From: UBA3103 sp002365855
GTDB taxonomy: Bacteria; Bacillota; Desulfotomaculia; Desulfotomaculales; Pelotomaculaceae
DNA: 64,000 nucleotides
Assembly (NCBI GenBank): GCA_030627625.1
Contig: DAOURR010000002.1
Span: forward strand, 48,144 to 112,143
Direction: 5' to 3'
Below the pieces are notes generated by a model. The model was not told where the DNA came from. It did not search any database and saw only the letters and a list, made by a program, of their open reading frames with translations. Each line of letters starts with the position of its first letter. Position 1 is the first letter of the stretch. The translations under genes were made by a program, and so were the position numbers. Positions 18,005-26,164 of this stretch are shown in pieces.

Positions 18005-18802
18005 TTATTTTGTGAGTCCTCCAAAACGCCGCCCCCGCCTCTGGAAATCGACCAGGGCTTGTAACAAATGCTCACGTCTGAAGTCCGGCCACATAATGGA
18101 AGTATACCAGAATTCAGTGTAAGCTAACTGCCACAGTAAAAAGTTGCTGACCCTAAAATCCCCGGAGGGACGGATTAACAGGTCGGGATCCGGTTGTCCG
18201 GCAGTATAAAGACGGTCTGATATTAATTTATTATTGATCTGGTCAATATTTAGAACACCCTCCTGAAACTCTGATGCTATAGCGCGAACCGCATCCACTA
18301 TTTCTGTACGGCCACCGTAATTTAATGCCAAATTTAGGATCAAGTCATTATTCATACGACTGCGCTCAACCGCCATGCGCAGGGCATCAATCGCTTGTTG
18401 AGGCAATTCATCCAATCTTCCGATAGGATTGATCCGCACCCCTTTTTGGCACAGCTCCAAAATTTCCTTATTTAGATATTCTACCAGCAAATCCATAAGT
18501 ATATTAATTTCTTCCTGAGGCCTCTTCCAGTTTTCAGTTGAAAAGGCATAAACGGTTAACACCATTATGTTTAATTCGGAACAAACCCTTACCATATCTC
18601 TCAGTGATTCAACACCTGCCCTGTGACCGAGAGCGCGGGGCAGGCCTCGGCGCAAGGCCCACCTTCCGTTACCGTCCATAATCACGGCGATATGCCTTGG
18701 TAATTGTTTGCGATTAATCTTATTTAAAAGTTCGTCAACACCGGCTTCAGTTTGCTCATCTAACCCTTTCCGGCGCCAGATGCCTGCTAGCTTATTTAAC
18801 AT
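18005..18802 (-). CDS. uppS: Undecaprenyl diphosphate synthase (cis-prenyltransferase)
   Basis: Makes the C55 lipid carrier for peptidoglycan. The motif MDGNGRWALRRGLPRALGHRAG carries the catalytic aspartate (about D43). The SRMNNDLILNLALNYGGR stretch and the C-terminal DLLIRPSGDFRVSNFLLWQ with AYTEF are standard. 265 residues. It is upstream of cdsA and downstream of a small ferredoxin gene and its hairpin. Confidence 0.96.
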   Translation of the reverse strand: MLNKLAGIWRRKGLDEQTEAGVDELLNKINRKQLPRHIAVIMDGNGRWALRRGLPRALGHRAGVESLRDMVRVCSELNIMVLTVYAFSTENWKRPQEEINILMDLLVEYLNKEILELCQKGVRINPIGRLDELPQQAIDALRMAVERSRMNNDLILNLALNYGGRTEIVDAVRAIASEFQEGVLNIDQINNKLISDRLYTAGQPDPDLLIRPSGDFRVSNFLLWQLAYTEFWYTSIMWPDFRREHLLQALVDFQRRGRRFGGLTK

Positions 18803-18842
18803 GACGGCTTATAGCCTCCCGTAGAAGCCATTTATATAAACA

Positions 18843-18864
18843 ACCCCCTCACATGTGAGGGGGT
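18843..18864 (-). terminator. Hairpin terminator after the ferredoxin gene
   Basis: A near-perfect palindrome (ACCCCCTCA, loop CATG, TGAGGGGGT) nine bases past the ferredoxin stop, followed on the minus strand by a T-rich stretch (TTGTTTATATA). The stem is strong but the U-tract is broken, so partial readthrough into uppS is likely. This would set a higher ferredoxin level than uppS. Confidence 0.6.
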
Positions 18865-18872
18865 CAAATCCA

Positions 18873-19040
18873 TTACTCTTCAATGATTGCTCCTGTGGGG
18901 CAGGCATCGACACAGGCGCCGCAGTTCTCACATTTATCGGGATCAATCGAGTAGATGTCACCTTCTATAATAGCGTCGTTAGGGCATGCTTCCATGCAGG
19001 AACTGCATGCTACACACTCATCAGTTATTTTGTATGCCAA
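18873..19040 (-). CDS. 2x[4Fe-4S] ferredoxin, 55 residues
   Basis: A clostridial-type ferredoxin: MAYKITDECVACSSCMEACP, then ENCGACVDACPTG, giving two CxxCxxCxxxCP sets for two 4Fe-4S clusters. It carries low-potential electrons between oxidoreductases; a partner in this anaerobe could be the kor enzyme or IspG, but none is proven. The start is TTG at 19040 with GGAGGTGG upstream. It lies in the frr-uppS interval, immediately after a PASTA-like peptide gene. Confidence 0.93.
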   Translation of the reverse strand: MAYKITDECVACSSCMEACPNDAIIEGDIYSIDPDKCENCGACVDACPTGAIIEE

Positions 19041-19059
19041 TTTATCCACCTCCTCTCCC

Positions 19060-19251
19060 TCATTCTTCGAAGACCACAGTTACCACCCCTCTATATTTCG
19101 AGACCTGATCAAAGCGAACCGCCCGTGGTAATTTTTCGGGAATCACCTTAACAGGCCGGGTGACCGTAATTTCAACCTCATAACCCATGTTTCTGCATTT
19201 CTCCAGGGCTGCTTCTAAAGGGAATCCAACTATATCCGGTAGTTTTTCCAT
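19060..19251 (-). CDS. Small PASTA-like protein
   Basis: A 63-residue protein with the pattern LPDIVGFPLEAALEKCRNMGYEVEI followed by VVTVVFEE, which resembles one PASTA repeat (P-x-hydrophobic-hydrophobic-G then helix then strand). PASTA repeats usually bind peptidoglycan fragments in penicillin-binding proteins or PrkC kinases, but this protein has no signal or membrane segment. The start ATG directly follows the frr stop codon. The similarity is a visual match; the function is unknown. Confidence 0.6.
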   Translation of the reverse strand: MEKLPDIVGFPLEAALEKCRNMGYEVEITVTRPVKVIPEKLPRAVRFDQVSKYRGVVTVVFEE

Positions 19252-19809
19252 TTAAACCTGCATTATCTCCTGTTCTTTAGTGGATAAAAGAACATCTACT
19301 TCCTTTATTATCTTGTCTGTTAGTTTCTGGACTTCATCCTGGCTGCGTTTTAATTCATCCTCTGATATTTTCCCGTCTTTCTGAAGAGCTTTAAGCTGAT
19401 CATTCGTATCGCGCCGAACATTGCGTATAGCTACACGCCCTTCTTCGGCTTTTTTCTTGATGACTTTCATTAAATCCACTCGTCTTTCCTGGGTCAACTG
19501 GGGCACAGCCAGGCGAATAATCGTTCCGTCACTGGCAGGAGTAATACCCAGGTCCGATTTCATGATCGCTCTTTCAATTTCTTGCAGAGAGCTTTTGTCC
19601 CATGGCTGTACAACCAGCAGCCTTGCTTCCGGAACGGATATGTTTGCAAGTTGGTTAACAGGTGTCGGTGTACCGTAGTAATTTACCATGATTTTATCAA
19701 GCAGGGCAGGAGTGGCCCGGCCAGCACGTAAAGAGGCAAACTCCTTCTTCACCACATCAATGGTTTTTTTCATATTACTTTCGGTTTCTTTAATGATCTC
19801 TTTTATCAT
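19252..19809 (-). CDS. frr: Ribosome recycling factor
   Basis: Splits post-termination ribosomes together with EF-G. The protein begins MIKEIIKETESNMKKTIDVVKKEF and has the family signatures SLRAGRATPALLDKI, YYGTPTPVNQLANI and the C-terminal helical stretch with DELKRSQDEVQKLTDKII. The start at 19809 is chosen because GGAGGTG lies six bases upstream; a GTG nine bases earlier sits inside that site. 185 residues, as usual. It overlaps the pyrH end by about 20 bases. Confidence 0.96.
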   Translation of the reverse strand: MIKEIIKETESNMKKTIDVVKKEFASLRAGRATPALLDKIMVNYYGTPTPVNQLANISVPEARLLVVQPWDKSSLQEIERAIMKSDLGITPASDGTIIRLAVPQLTQERRVDLMKVIKKKAEEGRVAIRNVRRDTNDQLKALQKDGKISEDELKRSQDEVQKLTDKIIKEVDVLLSTKEQEIMQV

Positions 19810-20530
19810 TAAACTCACCTCCGATGTATGTTCCTATTTTTTCGCCGGAAACGGCTTTTTTTATATTTCCTTCCCCATTCAAATCGAACACAATTAATGG
19901 TATCTTGTTGTCCATACATAGAGAAGCAGCTGTGTTATCCATTATTCCCAGGCCCCTGTTGAGCATCTCCATAAAGGACAGCTCATTAAATTTCTTTGCA
20001 TCGGGGTTTTTAAGAGGATCAGAATCATACACACCATCCACACGTTTTGCCATTAAAATGGCCTGTGCCTCTATTTCAGCTGCCCTGAGCGCTGCAGTTG
20101 TATCAGTTGAAAAATAGGGATTTCCGGTGCCACCTGCAAATATAACAACTCTTCCCTTCTCCATATGCCTGATCGCCCTACGCCTAATATATGGCTCCGC
20201 TACTTCTCTCATTTCAATAGCGGTCTGCGTCCTGGTATCAACACCATGCTTTTGCAGCGCGTCCTGCAGTGCCAGTGAGTTCATAACAGTTGCGAGCATC
20301 CCCATGTAATCAGCAGTCGCCCTGTCCATCCCCTTGGCGCTTCCGGCCACTCCGCGCCAGATGTTGCCACCCCCGACCACAATGGCCAATTCCAGTCCGT
20401 TATCTGAAACTTCCTTAATCTGCCTGGCTATAGTATTTACCACATCCGGATCGATACCATATCCCAAAGAGCCCGCAAGAGCTTCACCACTCAATTTCAA
20501 TACTATACGACTGTATTTAGGAGCAACCAT
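19790..20530 (-). CDS. pyrH: UMP kinase
   Basis: Phosphorylates UMP to UDP; hexameric amino-acid-kinase fold. Motifs: KLSGEALAG at the N-terminus, VVGGGNIWRG, the TQTAIEMREVAEPYIRRRAIRHMEKGRVVIFAGGTGNPYFSTDT block for nucleotide binding (read as several short signatures) and DGVYDSDP. I place the start at the ATG 20530, giving 246 residues (MVAPKYSR). A GTG at 20554 is possible, but GGAGG falls between the two. Confidence 0.95.
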   Translation of the reverse strand: MVAPKYSRIVLKLSGEALAGSLGYGIDPDVVNTIARQIKEVSDNGLELAIVVGGGNIWRGVAGSAKGMDRATADYMGMLATVMNSLALQDALQKHGVDTRTQTAIEMREVAEPYIRRRAIRHMEKGRVVIFAGGTGNPYFSTDTTAALRAAEIEAQAILMAKRVDGVYDSDPLKNPDAKKFNELSFMEMLNRGLGIMDNTAASLCMDNKIPLIVFDLNGEGNIKKAVSGEKIGTYIGGEFNDKRDH

Positions 20531-20603
20531 ACCTGGCCTTAACCTCCATTCCACAAAGGGATAATTCTACAACTCATTCAAAAACTCCTTTTGGAATGTT
20601 TTT

Positions 20604-21263
20604 TTATTTACATACATTTCGGGTTGCTGCCTCAACTTCAGCGGCAAGGTCAGACTGCTTTTTTTGAATGCCTTCACCCATTTCATAACGTGCAAAACGC
20701 CTGACACTAATGTTCTCACCAATTCTTGAAACAGCTTCACTTAGAAGTTGCTGCACTGTCAGGCTGGTGTCTTTAATAAAGGGCTGTTCAAGAAGGCAGA
20801 CATCCTTGAAATATTTTTCAATACGTCCATCGACCATTTTATCCACTATTTTTTCTGGTTTGCCTTCGTTTAGCGCCTGGGCACGAAGGATTTCTTTTTC
20901 ATTATTAATCATCTCTGCCGGCACCTCTTCACGCCGGATGTATTCAGGCTTTGCAGCCGCAATTTGCATGGCAATATCCCTGACCAAATTTTTAAAGTCA
21001 TCTGTTTTAGCAACGAAATCGGTTTCGCAGTTCACTTCTACCAGAACCCCAATTTTACCCGCACCATGTATGTATGATTCGACAATTCCCTCGGCAGCCA
21101 CTCTACCGGCTTTTTTAGCTGCTGCTGCCAAACCTTTTTCTCTCAAATAAATAGCGGCTTTTTCAATATCTCCACCGGTTTCGGAAAGCGCTTTTTTGCA
21201 ATCCATCATTCCAGCCCCTGTCCGCTCGCGGAGTTCCTTTACTAAAACTGCAGGCACAGACAT
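20604..21263 (-). CDS. tsf: Translation elongation factor Ts
   Basis: Exchanges GDP for GTP on EF-Tu. The N-terminal part has VKELRERTGAGMMDCKKAL and GLAAAAKKAGRVAAEG; the core has VNCETDFVAKTDDF. 219 residues, the short form common in Firmicutes with one dimerization region. Expression can come from rpsB readthrough past the terminator at 21416-21460 or from its own promoter at 21311-21338. Confidence 0.97.
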   Translation of the reverse strand: MSVPAVLVKELRERTGAGMMDCKKALSETGGDIEKAAIYLREKGLAAAAKKAGRVAAEGIVESYIHGAGKIGVLVEVNCETDFVAKTDDFKNLVRDIAMQIAAAKPEYIRREEVPAEMINNEKEILRAQALNEGKPEKIVDKMVDGRIEKYFKDVCLLEQPFIKDTSLTVQQLLSEAVSRIGENISVRRFARYEMGEGIQKKQSDLAAEVEAATRNVCK

Positions 21264-21310
21264 AACCTTGTAGTCCTCCTTTATTCAATATTTTAACACT
21301 TGTTTCTGTT

Positions 21311-21338
21311 ATTATATCCATAATATAGAAAGTGCTAA
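21311..21338 (-). promoter_or_regulatory. Probable tsf promoter
   Basis: TTAGCA (21338-21333), 16 bases, TATAAT (21316-21311). The -10 is a perfect consensus; the -35 has four of six. It lies between the rpsB terminator and tsf, about 40 bases upstream of the start. Confidence 0.5.
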
Positions 21339-21415
21339 TCTTTTTTAGCCGGTAATATACGTTAAATATATATTATTTTCTTATAACAAAGTTAAATCTA
21401 CTGTCCAAGAGACAG

Positions 21416-21460
21416 AAAAAAGGCAGGGGGGGTTGCTTATATGGACTAACCCCCGCCTGC
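21416..21460 (-). terminator. Intrinsic terminator after rpsB
   Basis: On the minus strand GCAGGCGGGGGTT pairs with AACCCCCCCTGC (one bulge) around a loop, followed by six T residues. It starts five bases past the rpsB stop. It probably sets the rpsB:tsf ratio by partial termination. Confidence 0.85.
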
Positions 21461-21465
21461 ACATA

Positions 21466-22164
21466 CTATTCTGTAACCTGTTCTCCTTGTCTTCCTTCAA
21501 GAATAGCTTCAGCCATTTTTCCAGTTAAAAGTCGAACAGCTCTAATAGCATCGTCATTACCAGGAATAATGTAATCTATTTCGTCAGGATCACAATTAGT
21601 ATCCACTATAGCAACTATTGGGATTCCCAGTTTACGTGCCTCGGCAACAGCAATGCGTTCCTTCCTTGGATCAATCACAAAAAGGGCTCCCGGCAGACGC
21701 CGCATAGTTTTAATTCCACCTAAAAACTTCTGCAGCTTATCCTTCTCGTGCATTAATTCAGCTACTTCTTTTTTGGGTAAAACCTCCATAGTGCCGTCTG
21801 TTTCCATTTTTTCCAGAGCATGAAGCCTGTCTATCCGTCGCCTGATGGTCTGAAAATTTGTCAGCATACCGCCCAGCCAGCGCTGGTTAACAAAAAACAT
21901 GCTACAGCGTTCTGCTTCTTCCTTTACAGATTCCTGAGCTTGTTTTTTTGTGCCTACGAAAAGAATAGTTTCTCCATCCATAGATAATTGTTTTACAAAG
22001 TTATATGCTTCCTCAACTTTTTTAACGGTTTTTTGTAAATCTATGATATATATACCGTTGCGATCAGTAAAAATATAGGGGGCCATTTTTGGATTCCAGC
22101 GGCGGGTCTGATGCCCGAAATGAACCCCTGCTTCCAGAAGTTGTTTCATCGAAATGACAGCCAC
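21466..22164 (-). CDS. rpsB: 30S ribosomal protein S2
   Basis: Small-subunit protein that joins late in 30S assembly. Family features are MKQLLEAGVHFGHQTRRWNP, RNGIYIIDLQKT, NQRWLGGMLTNF and the nucleotide-like IPIVAIVDTNCDPD. 232 residues. The start GTG follows GGAGGAGGTG. The leader between 22280 and 22164 has no gene and no clear known S2-binding structure that I can name. Confidence 0.97.
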   Translation of the reverse strand: MAVISMKQLLEAGVHFGHQTRRWNPKMAPYIFTDRNGIYIIDLQKTVKKVEEAYNFVKQLSMDGETILFVGTKKQAQESVKEEAERCSMFFVNQRWLGGMLTNFQTIRRRIDRLHALEKMETDGTMEVLPKKEVAELMHEKDKLQKFLGGIKTMRRLPGALFVIDPRKERIAVAEARKLGIPIVAIVDTNCDPDEIDYIIPGNDDAIRAVRLLTGKMAEAILEGRQGEQVTE

Positions 22165-22279
22165 TTTATCACACCTCCTCCCCCTGCGGTTTTTCCTCCG
22201 TTCCCTTCATCTTTTAGCAAGACCCGCTAGGGGCACCTTTGCATAAATCCAGTAACGTGTGTAATTCGCACCATTTTGT

Positions 22280-22308
22280 ATTTTATCATAAAGACAGCCC
22301 CGGCGCAA
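22280..22308 (-). promoter_or_regulatory. Possible rpsB promoter overlapping the codY terminator
   Basis: TTGCGC (22308-22303), 17 bases, TAAAAT (22285-22280), with a TGA extended -10. The -35 matches only three of six and lies in the loop and right arm of the codY terminator hairpin. This is a tentative call. Confidence 0.35.
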
Positions 22309-22320
22309 GCCGGGGCTGTT
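22291..22320 (-). terminator. Intrinsic terminator after codY
   Basis: A perfect eleven-base stem, ACAGCCCCGGC / GCCGGGGCTGT, with a four-base loop, 16 bases after the codY stop. The downstream T stretch is short (CTTTATG). It ends the hslVU-codY unit. Confidence 0.8.
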
Positions 22321-22335
22321 AATATTTAACTTACG

Positions 22336-23118
22336 TTAGTGCTGCTTGATTCTTTCAAGTTCCCCCATCAAGCGGTCATTAAGAACTCTGATATAGGTGC
22401 CCTTCATACCCAGAGATTTTGATTCTATTACACCAGCGCTTTCAAATTTGCGCAACGCATTTACAATTACAGACCTGGTTATACCTACACGATCAGCAAT
22501 CTTACTGGCTACTAATAAACCTTCCTCACCTTCAAGCTGTTCAAAAATATGCTGTACGGCATCCATTTCAGAATAAGAAAGTGTACCCAGCGCTATCTGA
22601 ACTGCTGCCAGTTTTCGCGCCTCTTCCTCAATCTTTTCAGCCTTGGCTCTAATGATCTCCATACCCACTACAGTTGCGCCATATTCTGCAAGAATCAGGT
22701 CTTCGTCATTAAAACAATTATCATACTTGGCCAAAACCAGTGTTCCAAGACGCGATCCCGCACCGGCAATAGGTACAATTGTAGTGATCTTATTGTATTG
22801 GCACCTATTATTAGCAAATACGCAAGAATTTGCAGTTTGGCAAAAGTTTGCATTAGTAATGTTAGTTTTCATCAGATTATCGTTGTAATCTTCAGGAAAA
22901 CCACCACGTTCTTCTACAATATCCTTCATAATATCACATGTCCAACCCTTTAGATACGCATAACCCAGTACTTTACCGGTTTGGTCGAGGATATAGATAC
23001 TGGAACCAGCGATATTCTCACTCAAAACTTCTGCTACTTCATCAAAATTTACTGTTTGTCCAGCTGACTTTTGAAGAAGCATATTAATAGCTCGAGTTTT
23101 TTCCAGTAGCTTTCTCAT
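22336..23118 (-). CDS. codY: Global transcriptional repressor CodY
   Basis: Senses branched-chain amino acids and GTP and represses stationary-phase and nutrient genes in low-GC Gram-positives. The N-terminal GAF domain begins MRKLLEKTRAINMLLQKSAG, and the C-terminal winged helix carries KIADRVGITRSVIVNALRKFESAGVIESKSLGMKGTY (seen as the helix-turn-helix and following wing). 260 residues, full length. It follows hslV and hslU, as in Bacillus codV-clpQ-clpY-codY. Confidence 0.97.
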   Translation of the reverse strand: MRKLLEKTRAINMLLQKSAGQTVNFDEVAEVLSENIAGSSIYILDQTGKVLGYAYLKGWTCDIMKDIVEERGGFPEDYNDNLMKTNITNANFCQTANSCVFANNRCQYNKITTIVPIAGAGSRLGTLVLAKYDNCFNDEDLILAEYGATVVGMEIIRAKAEKIEEEARKLAAVQIALGTLSYSEMDAVQHIFEQLEGEEGLLVASKIADRVGITRSVIVNALRKFESAGVIESKSLGMKGTYIRVLNDRLMGELERIKQH

Positions 23119-23135
23119 CCTGCCCCTTCTTCCGT

Positions 23136-24530
23136 TTACAAAATATATCGACTAAGATCCTCATTCTTATACAAAATACCAAGTTTTTCCACAACATCCT
23201 CGCGCCTAATTTCGATATCTTTTCCCTTTAGTTCAGGCGCTTCAAAAGACAGGTCTTCTAAAAGCTTCTCAAGTATTGTATGAAGGCGACGGGCACCTAT
23301 GTTCTCTGTTTGCTCATTAACAGTATACGCGATATCGGCAATTTCTACAAGAGAATTTTGCGAAAATTTAACTCTAACCCCTTCGGTGGCTAATAATTCG
23401 GTATATTGCTTGATTATTGCATTTCTTGGTTCTGTCAAAATTTGTTGAAAATTTTCACGACTTAAATTTTCCAGTTCTACCCGAATTGGAAACCGTCCCT
23501 GCAGTTCTGGAATCAGGTCAGATGGCTTAGAGGTGTGAAATGCTCCCGCAGCGATAAAAAGAATGTGGTCGGTTTTAACGGGTCCGTACTTCGTTACAAC
23601 AGTCGAACCTTCAACGATGGGAAGAATATCACGCTGTACTCCTCCTCTGGAAACATCGGGTCCATAACCTTCCTGCCCGGCTATTTTATCAATTTCATCC
23701 AGAAAGACGATTCCGTCCTCTTCGACTCTCCTGACCGCAGTTGTTGAGACCTCATCCATATCGATTAGTTTTTGAGCTTCCTGTTGAATCAGAATTTTTC
23801 GGGCTTCACTTACCGTTACCTTGCGCCTGTGTTTCTTTTTAGGCAAAAAACCTCCCAGCATATCCTGAAAGTTAACGCCCATTTCCTCCATCCCCGAAGC
23901 GCCAAACACTTCAAGCATCGGCGGTTTGCTGTCTTCAACCTCAATTTCAATCTGTTCGCTTTCCATTTCACCCCTGGCCAGCTTTTCCCTCAATGTCTCT
24001 CTTTCAAACTCAACCCTCTTCATTCTCTGCTCAATGGTTTTATCAACCTGTTCAACAGGTTTATTGGCGCCAAAAAGGAATTCTAAAGGATTGCGCGCGG
24101 ATGACTCTTGTGCCGGGTAAGGGGCCATCAGTTCGACAATTTTTTCTGCAGCCATTTTTTCAGCTATATCCTGGACTAACATCAATTTTTCCTGTTTTAC
24201 CATCCTGATTGACGTTTCAACAAGGTCACGGACCATCCCCTCCACGTCCCTGCCTACATAGCCAACTTCAGTAAATTTTGTCGCCTCTACTTTAACAAAA
24301 GGGGCCTGTACAAGCCTTGCCAGACGCCTTGCTATTTCTGTCTTGCCCACACCGGTAGGACCTATCATTAGTATGTTTTTAGGGATCACCTCGTCCCTGA
24401 AATCCTCAGGCAGTTTTTTACGCCGGTAACGGTTTCTCAATGCTACAGCCACGGCTTTCTTCGCGTTATTCTGTCCGACAATGTATTTGTCCAGCTCTTC
24501 AACAATTCTTCTTGGTGTCAGATCTTCCAT
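23136..24530 (-). CDS. hslU: ATP-dependent protease ATPase subunit HslU (ClpY)
   Basis: AAA+ unfoldase that feeds substrates to HslV. Walker A is GPTGVGKTEIARRLA, the pore motif is in KFTEVGYVGRDVEGM, Walker B is FLDEIDKIAG, and sensor regions follow in the C-terminal third. An intermediate domain (about 110-245) is acidic and variable. 464 residues. It is cotranscribed with hslV 30 bases upstream and codY 17 bases downstream. Confidence 0.97.
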   Translation of the reverse strand: MEDLTPRRIVEELDKYIVGQNNAKKAVAVALRNRYRRKKLPEDFRDEVIPKNILMIGPTGVGKTEIARRLARLVQAPFVKVEATKFTEVGYVGRDVEGMVRDLVETSIRMVKQEKLMLVQDIAEKMAAEKIVELMAPYPAQESSARNPLEFLFGANKPVEQVDKTIEQRMKRVEFERETLREKLARGEMESEQIEIEVEDSKPPMLEVFGASGMEEMGVNFQDMLGGFLPKKKHRRKVTVSEARKILIQQEAQKLIDMDEVSTTAVRRVEEDGIVFLDEIDKIAGQEGYGPDVSRGGVQRDILPIVEGSTVVTKYGPVKTDHILFIAAGAFHTSKPSDLIPELQGRFPIRVELENLSRENFQQILTEPRNAIIKQYTELLATEGVRVKFSQNSLVEIADIAYTVNEQTENIGARRLHTILEKLLEDLSFEAPELKGKDIEIRREDVVEKLGILYKNEDLSRYIL

Positions 24531-24560
24531 CGTATTTCCCCCATGATCCTGATTTATATT

Positions 24561-25091
24561 TTATACTTCTTCTACGATGATCTGTTCATTTGTGAAAATA
24601 CAGATATCAGCAGTTATCTCCATCGCTGACCTGGCTATTTCCCCGGCGGTCATGTCTGTATGCCTGACTAAAGCCCTTGCGGCCGCAAGAGCATACGGCC
24701 CACCAGAACCAATCGCCGCTACTCCGTCATCCGGTTCAATTACCTCACCGCTACCTGATATGATTAACAGGTCTTCTCTGGTGGCAACAATTAAAAGCGC
24801 CTCCAGGCGCCTCAAAACCCTGTCGGTTCGCCAGTCCTTGGCCAGTTCAACTGCTGCCCGCTGTAGATTACCATTGTACTCTTCCAGTTTTCCCTCGAAT
24901 TTTTCGAAAAGAGTAAACGCGTCAGCCACCGCCCCTGCAAACCCGGCAACAACTCTATCCTTATAAAGACGTCTGATTTTTTTGGCGCCTTTTTTTATAA
25001 TCGTGTTTTGAGCAAATGTAACCTGCCCATCACCTGCAACAGCTACCTTTCCATCTTTTTTTACCGCTATAATCGTTGTAGCGTGAAACAT
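24561..25091 (-). CDS. hslV: ATP-dependent protease peptidase subunit HslV (ClpQ)
   Basis: Proteasome-related N-terminal nucleophile peptidase. The protein starts MFHATTIIAV, so removal of the first four residues would expose Thr5 as the catalytic nucleophile; Bacillus ClpQ instead uses a Ser. AGDGQVTF and GSGGPYALAAARAL are family signatures. 176 residues. It forms the two-tier core with HslU encoded just downstream. Confidence 0.96.
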   Translation of the reverse strand: MFHATTIIAVKKDGKVAVAGDGQVTFAQNTIIKKGAKKIRRLYKDRVVAGFAGAVADAFTLFEKFEGKLEEYNGNLQRAAVELAKDWRTDRVLRRLEALLIVATREDLLIISGSGEVIEPDDGVAAIGSGGPYALAAARALVRHTDMTAGEIARSAMEITADICIFTNEQIIVEEV

Positions 25092-25205
25092 GTTAACTCC
25101 CTTCTGCCTGCGATATATTCTAATCCCCTTGTTAATAGAAACAAGTCATTTCAACGCATTACCTGACAGAGCATGTTGTTAATACTAGCATAGTGTATTT
25201 ACGGG

Positions 25206-26129
25206 TTATTCTTCCGCCCTGGGGTGAGCCTTTTTGTATACCTGTTTCAATCTCTCACTTGTAACATGAGTGTAAATCTGTGTACTGGAAAGCCGGATAT
25301 GGCCTAATAGTTCCTGTACCGAGCGGAGATCGGCACCAGCGTTCAGAAGATGCGTGGCAAATGAATGACGCAGCGTGTGCGGGCTAATTTTCCGCCCCAG
25401 GCTGACCTTCTCCACATATTTATTTACGATCTTTCGAATACCTCTCCCGGAAAGCCTTTTGCCCCATCTGTTAAGAAATACTGCGTTATTTAATTTTCTT
25501 TCGGTAGAATTTGCCAGGAGCCTGGGGCGTGATTCACCCAGATAATTCCTTATGGCGGCAACAGACTCTGAGCCCAGTGGCACGATTCTTTCTTTTGAAC
25601 CTTTACCAATAACTCTTGCGAACCCTGAGGCAAGATCCAGGTCCCCTAAATCAAGAGATACCAGTTCATTAATCCTGAAACCTCCAGCATATAAAGTTTC
25701 AAGCAGTGCCCGGTCCCTAATTCCCAAAGGGTGGAGCAAGTCCGGAGATTCAACGAGCAGGGCAGCCTCCCCTTCATACAATACCCTTGGCAGGCTCTTT
25801 ACAAGTTTCGGTCCGGATACTTTAGCCAGAGAGTTATCCGCTATTATTTCCTCCCTTAAAAGGTACCTGTAAAAGGAGCGCCATGCTGCAAGGTGCCTGG
25901 CAATGGTTGTTCGGGCAAGGCCCTTCCCCTGCAACCAGCCCAGGTAGCTGCGAAATACACGGTGGTCAATGTCAGTTGGTATTATATTGTAATCGGCTTT
26001 TTTTAACATATTGGCAGCAAAAAATTCCAGCCCATTAAACAGGTCTTTTTGGTAGCTGTCAACCGTCCTTGGGGATGCATTCTTTTCAACTTTTAGATAG
26101 GTTAAAAATATATCAATATAACTGTACAA
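25206..26129 (-). CDS. xerC: Tyrosine recombinase XerC
   Basis: Acts with XerD at dif to resolve chromosome dimers. The N-terminal SAM-like core-binding domain spans 1-90. The catalytic domain contains the R-H-x-x-R-Y set: arginine in LYAGGFRINEL, then HTLRHSFATHLL, GH in LGHIRLSSTQIYTH, with the tyrosine nucleophile in that last motif. 307 residues, TTG start with GGAG seven bases before it. The codV position next to hslV supports XerC; the second recombinase at 56 kb is the XerD partner. Confidence 0.93.
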   Translation of the reverse strand: MYSYIDIFLTYLKVEKNASPRTVDSYQKDLFNGLEFFAANMLKKADYNIIPTDIDHRVFRSYLGWLQGKGLARTTIARHLAAWRSFYRYLLREEIIADNSLAKVSGPKLVKSLPRVLYEGEAALLVESPDLLHPLGIRDRALLETLYAGGFRINELVSLDLGDLDLASGFARVIGKGSKERIVPLGSESVAAIRNYLGESRPRLLANSTERKLNNAVFLNRWGKRLSGRGIRKIVNKYVEKVSLGRKISPHTLRHSFATHLLNAGADLRSVQELLGHIRLSSTQIYTHVTSERLKQVYKKAHPRAEE

Positions 26130-26164
26130 ATTTGAGCTCCAAAATAAATTTTTTTAAATAATAA

